From positions 1 to 6,997 of the forward strand of contig QMMT01000106.1 in the NCBI GenBank assembly GCA_003647385.1: a stretch of DNA of 6,997 nt. Reading direction: 5' to 3'. The notes under the pieces are model-generated. The model worked only from the letters and a program-made list of their open reading frames with translations. It made no database searches and had not been told where the DNA came from. The translations under genes were made by a program, and so were the position numbers. Source of the DNA: Deltaproteobacteria bacterium. Its GTDB lineage: Bacteria > Desulfobacterota > Desulfobacteria > Desulfobacterales > Desulfobacteraceae. Shown piece after piece: positions 1 to 6,800 of the stretch (the first letter of the stretch is position 1; the number at the start of each line of letters is the position of its first letter).

Positions 1-3
1 CTG

Positions 4-19
4 AGATTAGGCTTAATCT
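4..19. repeat. Short perfect inverted repeat downstream of the SWIM gene
   Basis: AGATTA (4-9) and TAATCT (14-19) form a 6-bp stem around a 4-base loop. It lies 67 bp past the SWIM stop codon. The stem is AT-rich and, in the direction of the operon, no T-run is visible before the window ends, so it is at best a weak terminator. On the plus strand it is followed by a T/A-rich tract, so it could instead serve a convergent gene outside the window. Positions 1-86 contain nothing else I can name. Confidence 0.3.
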
Positions 20-86
20 TTAATTTACTTAACCTTTGCCACTTTCACAAGGGTTTCCAGCCTCACGACTCGTTTATCAATATCAA

Positions 87-1040
87 TTACCGAATGATAT
101 AAACACCGCGGGATACCGTATCAATTCTCTTCGTTTTCTTGAGACGGGACAGAATGTTTCTCACCTTTTGAGGTGCCATCCCGGATTTTTCAATTACTCG
201 GGAAACAGGGATACCTTTTTTTTCATTAGAAATGATCTGCTCTATTTTCCTGGTGGCTGTTATCTTTTTATTGTTCCCGGGTTTTGAAATTTTGATTTCC
301 TTCTTGATTTCATCTCCCAGATCAATACCAAACATATCTGAAAGCCCGGCTTCATCTTCAATGACCCGCGATGTTTTCTTTTTTGCCTTTAAAAGAAGGT
401 CTTTTTTGCTTTCTTTGATCGTTTGGGTGACAAGGTCATTGATATCAACCTTTCGCAGCACAAAAAAAAGACCGGGATCCTGATCCAGCCTTGCACCGAC
501 ACCGTAAAGTGTGGCAGCTACATGTTTGCACATATATGCCCAGTCCGGACAGCTGCAGTCAAAATCAATCTCCTTTGGAACGGGAAACAGCCCGCCCCTT
601 TCCTGTGTAAACATTGAGCCCAGCTCTTTTGAAAATTTTCCGGTAACCAGCTTTTTCAGGCTGCCCAGTTTTCCTTTGCAGCTCTGCCTGACCGCAGCCC
701 AGTTTTTTTCAGGTATGGGCTTAATTTTAATCAAAACATGATAAGGCCTTGAACCCGACCCCGAAACCAATGCCTCAACCTTGCCTGGTTTGATTTTCAG
801 ATCCAGTACGGCCATGTGACGGACATAGCTTCTGCCGCGGCCGATTCGATTGCTAAAGTCGGCATATCGCTCAAGGTTATGATTCCATTCTTTGCCCCAC
901 CAGGTTTTTGCAAGGGACCGGCCTTCTATAATGACCGGTTGAATACCAGGGTTTTTCTTTTTCAGCTGCTTTATTTTTTTCTCAGCTTTGGCCCTTTTCT
1001 CTCCCACAGACACATATTTGGGGAATCCATAATAACTCAT
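87..1040 (-). CDS. SWIM zinc-finger protein with C-terminal winged-helix-like region, partner of the adjacent SNF2 helicase
   Basis: This 317-residue protein starts with ATG at 1038-1040 and ends with TAA at 87-89. The defining feature is a SWIM zinc-binding motif, CxCx6CxH, with C162, C164, C171 and H173 (DCSCPDW...MCKH). SWIM domains bind zinc and are thought to contact DNA or protein. The N-terminal part (about 1-160) is rich in Lys and Trp (for example KTWWGKEW at 45-52), as in bacterial SWIM proteins encoded beside SNF2 helicases. Residues about 200-260 are a charged linker. Residues about 262-317 (VSRVIEKSGMAPQKVRNILS, then RGVYII) look like a winged helix-turn-helix, suggesting DNA binding; this is inferred from pattern only. 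The start is supported by AGGTG five bases upstream. The gap to the helicase stop is 8 bp, so co-translation is very likely. No enzymatic motif, signal peptide or membrane segment is seen, so it should be cytoplasmic. Its role, probably a nucleic-acid-binding accessory of the helicase, is inferred from context. Confidence 0.88.
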   Translation of the reverse strand: MSYYGFPKYVSVGEKRAKAEKKIKQLKKKNPGIQPVIIEGRSLAKTWWGKEWNHNLERYADFSNRIGRGRSYVRHMAVLDLKIKPGKVEALVSGSGSRPYHVLIKIKPIPEKNWAAVRQSCKGKLGSLKKLVTGKFSKELGSMFTQERGGLFPVPKEIDFDCSCPDWAYMCKHVAATLYGVGARLDQDPGLFFVLRKVDINDLVTQTIKESKKDLLLKAKKKTSRVIEDEAGLSDMFGIDLGDEIKKEIKISKPGNNKKITATRKIEQIISNEKKGIPVSRVIEKSGMAPQKVRNILSRLKKTKRIDTVSRGVYIIR

Positions 1041-1045
1041 TATTT

Positions 1046-1050
1046 CACCT
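1046..1050 (-). promoter_or_regulatory. Ribosome binding site of the SWIM gene, overlapping the helicase stop codon
   Basis: On the minus strand AGGTG lies five bases before the ATG at 1038-1040. Its first two bases are the last two of the upstream helicase stop codon TAG (1049-1051). This overlap, with only 8 bp between the reading frames, fixes the SWIM start and points to translational coupling: ribosomes ending on the helicase message can re-initiate on the SWIM gene, which favours matched amounts of the two proteins. Confidence 0.75.
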
Positions 1051-3760
1051 ATAACGTCAGTTTGAACAAATTCATCAGACGGGTATTATTCATTTCTGTA
1101 ATCAGGGTTTCGCCGGAATGGGAGACCACCTGGTCAGCCATCTCTTTTTTTTCTTCCAGCATCATGTCGATTTTCTCTTCAATGGTACCCCGGGTGACAA
1201 ACTTATGCACAATGACCTTCTTATTCTGGCCGATCCGGAAGGCCCGGTCAGTCGCCTGATTTTCAACAGCAGGATTCCACCACCGGTCAAAATGAATAAC
1301 ATGATTGGCCTTTGTCAGGTTGAGCCCCACACCGCCGGCCTTAAGGGAAAGCACCAAAAAAGGACAATAAATCTCATCCTGAAAGGTCTGTATAATTTTT
1401 TTCCTTTTACCAACGGCAACACTGCCATGCAGCACAAGTCCTTTATGATTAAAAATAGTTTCAAGAAAAGCCCTTATGGGCTCGGTCATTTCCTTGAACT
1501 GGGTGAACACGAGAACCCGTTCTCTTTTTTCATAGATGATTTCACAGATTCCGCGCAACCGCTGAAATTTTCCGCTCTCCGATTCTTTATATTCTCCGGT
1601 TCCGATCAACTGATCCGGGTGGTTGCACAATTGTTTAAACTTCATAAGCGAAGACAAAACCAGTCCCTTTCGCTGTATGCCTTCTGACGCCGATATTGTT
1701 TCCTTAAGATCTGCCACGGATTTTTTATAAAGGACAATCTGTTTTTTGGTTAAATCTGCAAAACTTTTCATCTCCACCTTATCCGGCAGATCTGAAATAA
1801 CAGTCTTGTCAGTCTTGAGCCTGCGAAGAATATAGGGTGAAACAATATTTCTCAAACCAGCATACCCTTGTGGATATTTTTTCAGTTTTTTTGAAAATGA
1901 AGTAAATTCGCTTTTATTCCCAAGGAGACCTGGATTTAAAAAATCAAAAAGAGACCAAAGGTCTGAAATCCTGTTTTCCACCGGGGTTCCGGTCATGACA
2001 ATTCGATTCCCGGATTTTAACTTTTTCACAGCTCGTGTCTGTTTTGTACCCGGATTTTTAATGGCCTGGGCTTCGTCCAGTATCACGTAGTGCCAATGGT
2101 AATCCATCAGCCACTCATATCGCATGGCAAGAGCATAACTGGTTATCACAAGATCGTATTGATCCAGCTCTTTTTTATTTTTCTGAACTGACTTGCTGCC
2201 ATTAACTGATTTTTCTTTTTTCTCACTCAAATTTTTCTTACTATTGGAAGATAAAAAACCCGGATGAGCCACATGGACTATCAAGCCGGGATAGAATTTT
2301 TCAATCTCACTGTCCCAGTTTGAAATAAGGGATGCCGGAACAATTAAAAGGCTGGCCGGCAACGTTTTCTTTTTTTTAAACGTACTTAAAAAAGCAAGAA
2401 CCTGAATCGTTTTTCCAAGGCCCATATCATCGGCCAGGCAGGCCCCAAAATTCAGGGAATCAAGGAAACAAAGCCAGTTCAGTCCTTTTTCCTGATACTC
2501 TCGAAGGTCCGCACAAAACCCTTTCCCGGGCTTGACATTTTTAACCAGGCCAGGATTTTTTAATTTTTCAATTACAGATTCAAGCCATGCCCCGTTTGAA
2601 ACACTAAACTCTATTCCCCCGGCAGCCTTATTAAATATTTTTCCAGGGTTGAGCTGCATCCGCATGGCTTCACTAATTGTCAATCCATTACCTGCCAGAT
2701 GTTTGATCTTATCACACGCCTCAAGCGCCAATTTTAGTTTTTCATGATCGACCCGGACCCATCTGTTTTTAATAAAAACAAGACCCTCGGATGCTTCAAG
2801 CATCTTCCGGGCTTCTTGACTGGAAATAGTTGTATCGCCCAGAAGAAGACCCGGGTTAAAATCCACCAGAGCATCCATTCCGACAAAAGAAGGTATAGTA
2901 TCACCAAATGAGAGGTTCAGCCGGACTCCTTTGGAATGCTGTTTCCACCAGTTCGGTATTCGGCACAATACTCCGGACTCCTCATAAAGAGGAATCTCTT
3001 TCAAAAAGAGAAAGGCTTCGTCGGAACTCCACGCTAAGGGGTGAAACAATTCTCCTGTTTCAATTAAAGATTCAATCAGTTCGCTCTTCTCAGCAGCAGT
3101 ATAGACCGTTGAAAGAAGTTTGATCAAATCATCATCACGATATGCTTGTATGGCATGCTTAAGGGGCAGATGTCTTGGTTTTCCATTGCCTCCCATTCCA
3201 GCCGAATACGTCGCCATAAATGCAAAAGGCAGATCAGAGTTTTTGTTTTCCACCAGATGAAAAAAGACCCGGCCGGCCAGGTGAACCAATGGATTTTTTG
3301 CATGGAAAAAGGAGGCCACTGTTTCGCCATATGCCTGAATTTGCAGAGAGAATGACGTCCCAAGCCTGACCCATAATCTTGATAGCATCTCCTGGTTCAG
3401 GTACTCGGCACCTGTGATCATTGGCAGGATTTGGGCAAACTGATTCAGTTCATGATCTGAAATATCAACAACAGCCTTATGCCGCAGGGCTTCAAGTTCC
3501 GGAATCCGACTGAGCTTGTGAATAAACAGCCTGGAAATACCGGCAAAATAATTAATTGAAGATGAAAGTTCTGCATGCTGCCGGCAAAACCCGAGATCAA
3601 ACAGCCAGTTTTCCGGGTCTTGAATAAAACTGCTGTAAATATCATTTTGAATCTTGTCTGTTTTTTTACAAAATTTTTTGCTGGCATTCTCCCACTCCGG
3701 AACAATTGTCTGATCCGGCATGACAGATAAAACAAGTATTTTATTTACTTCACTCGTCAC
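1049..3760 (-). CDS. SNF2-family DEAD/DEAH-type helicase (ATP-dependent nucleic-acid translocase), DUF3670/HelZ-like
   Basis: A 903-residue superfamily 2 ATPase. The motor is complete: motif I/Walker A DDMGLGKT (444-451), Ia LLIVPASLISNW (471-482), II DEAQ (562-565), III TGTP (590-593), IV VLVFTQF (749-755), V GGVGLNL (809-815) and VI QATDRAFRIGQ (835-845). Residues about 255-350 (RIPNWW, then a FxGMDALxDF stretch and GLVFIKNRWVRVD) match the helicase-associated region (DUF3670) seen before the motor in many bacterial SNF2 proteins; residues 1-250 are less recognisable. SNF2 proteins use ATP to translocate on double-stranded DNA and remodel bound proteins; the substrate here is unknown. A lysine/serine-rich insert at about 502-534 separates Ia from the next strand. 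The chosen start is GTG at 3758-3760, because an in-frame stop lies shortly upstream with no better codon between. Its GGGGGA Shine-Dalgarno sits 14 bases away, which is long; ATG at 3719-3721 is the alternative but has no ribosome site. It is coupled to the SWIM gene. Confidence 0.95.
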   Translation of the reverse strand: MTSEVNKILVLSVMPDQTIVPEWENASKKFCKKTDKIQNDIYSSFIQDPENWLFDLGFCRQHAELSSSINYFAGISRLFIHKLSRIPELEALRHKAVVDISDHELNQFAQILPMITGAEYLNQEMLSRLWVRLGTSFSLQIQAYGETVASFFHAKNPLVHLAGRVFFHLVENKNSDLPFAFMATYSAGMGGNGKPRHLPLKHAIQAYRDDDLIKLLSTVYTAAEKSELIESLIETGELFHPLAWSSDEAFLFLKEIPLYEESGVLCRIPNWWKQHSKGVRLNLSFGDTIPSFVGMDALVDFNPGLLLGDTTISSQEARKMLEASEGLVFIKNRWVRVDHEKLKLALEACDKIKHLAGNGLTISEAMRMQLNPGKIFNKAAGGIEFSVSNGAWLESVIEKLKNPGLVKNVKPGKGFCADLREYQEKGLNWLCFLDSLNFGACLADDMGLGKTIQVLAFLSTFKKKKTLPASLLIVPASLISNWDSEIEKFYPGLIVHVAHPGFLSSNSKKNLSEKKEKSVNGSKSVQKNKKELDQYDLVITSYALAMRYEWLMDYHWHYVILDEAQAIKNPGTKQTRAVKKLKSGNRIVMTGTPVENRISDLWSLFDFLNPGLLGNKSEFTSFSKKLKKYPQGYAGLRNIVSPYILRRLKTDKTVISDLPDKVEMKSFADLTKKQIVLYKKSVADLKETISASEGIQRKGLVLSSLMKFKQLCNHPDQLIGTGEYKESESGKFQRLRGICEIIYEKRERVLVFTQFKEMTEPIRAFLETIFNHKGLVLHGSVAVGKRKKIIQTFQDEIYCPFLVLSLKAGGVGLNLTKANHVIHFDRWWNPAVENQATDRAFRIGQNKKVIVHKFVTRGTIEEKIDMMLEEKKEMADQVVSHSGETLITEMNNTRLMNLFKLTL
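2159..2257 (-). other. Lysine/serine-rich insert in the first RecA-like lobe of the helicase
   Basis: Residues about 502-534 of the helicase form a low-complexity Lys/Ser/Asn segment (for example SSNSKKNLSEKKEKS) between the HPGF strand and the YDLVITSY strand. In most SNF2 proteins this connection is a short loop. The segment is in frame and flanked by intact motifs, so it looks like a surface loop rather than a sequence error. Its positive charge could contact nucleic acid, which is inference. Confidence 0.6.
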
Positions 3761-3774
3761 TGTTAAATTTAATA

Positions 3775-3780
3775 TCCCCC
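3775..3780 (-). promoter_or_regulatory. Probable ribosome binding site of the helicase gene (long spacing)
   Basis: GGGGGA on the minus strand is the only purine-rich, Shine-Dalgarno-like run ahead of the helicase. It lies 14 bases before the GTG start at 3758-3760, longer than the usual 5-10. No in-frame ATG, GTG or TTG falls between it and the chosen start, so either the spacing is tolerated or the true start is the ATG at 3719-3721. The spacer is AT-only apart from one C and contains the palindrome TTAAATTTAA (3763-3772). Confidence 0.4.
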
Positions 3781-3797
3781 GTTAAATTAGAGGATAT

Positions 3798-3825
3798 AAC
3801 ATACAACAATCAGAACCGTTTTGAA
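3798..3825 (-). promoter_or_regulatory. Candidate weak sigma-70-type promoter for the helicase-SWIM operon
   Basis: In the 93-bp gap upstream of the helicase, read on the minus strand, TTCAAA (3820-3825) is followed after 16 bases by TATGTT (3798-3803). Each matches four of six consensus positions. The gap is AT-rich, so chance matches are likely, and transcription could also read through from the synthase gene. The call rests on position and partial consensus only. Confidence 0.25.
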
Positions 3826-3853
3826 AATTATAAATTAAATACTCAAATCTTGT

Positions 3854-6800
3854 CTATTTGACCTTTGCTCCCTGCTTTTTATTGGAAAAAGTAAAATCAA
3901 CCCGGTCAACAATCCGGTCTTCAGGATCCAGTTGATTGAGTTTCACCATTTCAAAACGGCTCACCTCAATAAAAACATTTCCTTTTTTATCGGTTAGTTT
4001 CAAGTCATAGGTATTGGTCTCTATTCCTGAGGTAATTTTCTTAGTAATACAGAAGTATTCCCGGTTTCTTTCAACATCCTTATAAAATTTTAAGGATTTT
4101 ATTTTAAAGGGCAGTACGGTTCTTGAAGTGGTAAAAAACTCAAGAAGACCTCCGGTCTGGAACATGGCATCAACCAGGATGGGGGCTGCCACAAACCTGG
4201 GCTCTTTTACCCCTTTAAAAAACTCTTTTTTACTTTTGTCCTCAATGGTTGTGATAAGCGTTTTACCATCAAAAGAATTAATATCCGTAATGGTATTGAA
4301 AAGACCAAACATGAACAGCCGTTTGGGATTATACACCAGTGTTTCAAGATCTCCTTCAAAGGATACCCGATTAAATTGCGGCAACTTGATCTTTTTGGGT
4401 TTTAAAGGCTTTTGTGCAAACCTGTATTGACCTTCATAGTGAAGCTTAGGTTCCCCCATGACAAGACCTTTGGGGTTTTTGAACTGGGAGGTTATCCGGC
4501 ACTTGAACACACCGTCTTCTTCATGATCACCTGAAATCAAAAGCTCTTTAGGACGTCCCTTTAAAAGTTTGATCCCATAGGGAATCTGAAAATGAGTCAA
4601 TTCAACAAAATGTGCCTTGTCTTCCGACAACGACCTTGCCACTTCAGCCATGGTTTCAATCCCGGTTGCACCCAGGAAAAGCGGCACATCTTCCATGGTA
4701 TGATCATGAAGAAAGACATCCCTTTCAACATCCAGCACTCTTGAATACGTCATTCCGGCAGGGGTCTTTTCTATCGGGGTATCCAGAAACGGAAACGCCA
4801 TGTCTCCCGGGTCTCCCAGGAGACCATCTTTGTCAAAGGAATAATCAAGACCGGAAAATACCATTTCCGACTCTGTCTTATCTAAAAGATCTGCCATAAA
4901 GAACTTAACGCCCTGTTCCATGGGAAGGAACTGGATGCCTCTTTCCTCGAGTACTTTTTTCACTGTTGGATTGGTTGCCATGCCGACACCACCCCAGGCT
5001 GTCCAGGCATATACTTTATAGGTTCTTTCAGGATGGAGCTGTTTCTGGCGAAACAAGGTTTTCCCAAGAAAATCATTGGCAGATGTATAATCCACCTGAC
5101 CCTCGTTTCCAAAACGGGCAGTAACCGATGAAAAAGTAAAAAAGTATTTATACTTCCTGTCCTTAAATGCCGCAAGAAGGTTCTGCATACCTTTAACTTT
5201 GACGTCCACCACCAGTTCAAAAGACCAGAGTTCCTTTTTAGGAATAAATTGGCTCATCTCCATGCCGGCTGCATGAAAAACGCCGTCGATCTTGTCATAC
5301 TTGTCAACGGCTTTCCTTACTGCCTTAAAATCCGTTACATCCACGCAATTATACTCAACACTGGCACCCAATGACTCCAGATATTCAATATTTTCAAGCG
5401 ATAGTCGAACCCGCATCAGGCGATCAAGGGCCCGTTTTATTTCAATGGGTTTTACCCCGGGCATATCCTCTTTGAGCAGTCCCATGAGTTCTGCCTGGGT
5501 AGATGTTTTATCCAGATATTTTTGATCGGTACTGTAAATGTCATTGATATCCAGAATAATCAGGTTGACTTTATATTTTTCAACCATCTTTTTAATAATT
5601 TCATAGGTAATACCGCCGGCACCACCTGTTACAAGAAGCGTATCTTTTGGGGATATGATCTGCTGGGTCCTGTCTGCAATGGAAGTCTTCATGGACAGAC
5701 CATACCGTTTTTTATTCTTATATCCCACCTCACAGCGGGTATTGTCACATAAGAGTTCATTGAGGAATAGTTCGGTGATCCTTTCGATACTCTTTTTTGG
5801 CTGTTTATACGAAAAATCCACCACCTTGACCCGGGTGTCCGGCATTTCTTTGTTCACGGTTTTTAAAAGACCTGCAAGACCTGCAAACAAGGGATGGATA
5901 TCGCCGCAGTCCTCCTGATAAGGGAATACTACAGAATCAAAGGTAATGGTCCCAATGATATTCTCTTTTTTATCAAGGGTTTCAAACAGACTCTTGATCA
6001 TGACAAAAAAAGATTTAATCGTCGTGTTAAGGGATTCGTCTGAATCTTCTTTGGAATCTTTTCGATCAAAATAGAAATCAAGGGGTGCCAGATGAATAAA
6101 ACCGTTCACCTGCGGATATGTTTCTTTAAATTCTTCCACCCGTTTTTCCGTGGCGGCAACATCGGTCAGGTCAAACTTAAAATCAGCATCCTTGCCGCCA
6201 ATGGTGATGACCTCTCCCTTTTTCATTTTTATTTTTTCTATAATCTTTTCAACAAACCCATGACTGTCCAGAGAAACAATGATCTTCTTACCCTTAAAAT
6301 CTTTTTTGGAAAGCTCGGGGATGTCAGATTCCTTAAGTCTTACGACCAGGCGTTTAATGGGTGATACAGGATCAGGAAATTCATCATCTCCATTTAAGGG
6401 ATCAATAATATCAATTCTCCCAGATACTTCATCAGCTTCTACAGATGTTGCTTCTTTAGTTTGAGACGTTGATGAAACACCTGCCCTGGACTGGACATAA
6501 TCACTGAGCTTAGCAATGGTGTTTAAATCACGCAGTTTTAAATCATCCGGTACTGAAAAACCAAAACGAGAGGATACCTTGGCAAAAATCTCAACCTGTT
6601 TCACTGTATCAATACCAAGGTCCGCTTCAAGATCCAGATCATCTTCCAGCATATCTGCTGTGTACCCGGTCTGCTCGGCAATCACCTCTTTAACCGTCAC
6701 TTTAGCATCTTCACCCTGTGTGGGCAAATCTTCAGCTACAGGTGCAGATTCGGATCTGTTCCCCTGTTTATCATTTTCAACCAATCCATCTGTTTTAGAC

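Larger units (their letters stand above)
3761..3853. other. Intergenic gap between the synthase and helicase genes; no intrinsic terminator seen
   Basis: This AT-rich spacer separates the synthase stop (TAG, 3854-3856) from the helicase start. I find no GC-rich hairpin followed by a T-run in the direction of transcription, so the synthase transcript may read into the helicase. It contains the octamer GTTAAATT twice in direct orientation (3762-3769 and 3781-3788, offset 19 bp), flanking the helicase ribosome binding site, plus the candidate promoter described separately. Confidence 0.5.

Noticed and set aside
4..19. Inverted repeat as a firm intrinsic terminator
   Set aside because: The stem is only six bp and AT-rich, and in the operon's direction no T-run is visible. 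It is listed only as a weak repeat.
1118..1687. Plus-strand open frame of 189 codons inside the helicase gene
   Set aside because: It lies wholly opposite conserved SNF2 motifs IV-VI, resembles no family I know and has no ribosome binding site; it is an antisense shadow. The other plus-strand frames are rejected for the same reason.
2159..2257. Frameshift in the helicase at the lysine-rich segment
   Set aside because: The motifs before (Ia) and after (YDLVITSY, DEAQ) are in the same frame and intact, so the segment is an in-frame insert.
87..3760. Helicase-SWIM pair as a defined anti-phage system (DISARM- or Zorya-like)
   Set aside because: SNF2 proteins occur in such systems, but no nuclease, methyltransferase, membrane or other defence component is in the window, and the third gene is lipid biosynthesis.
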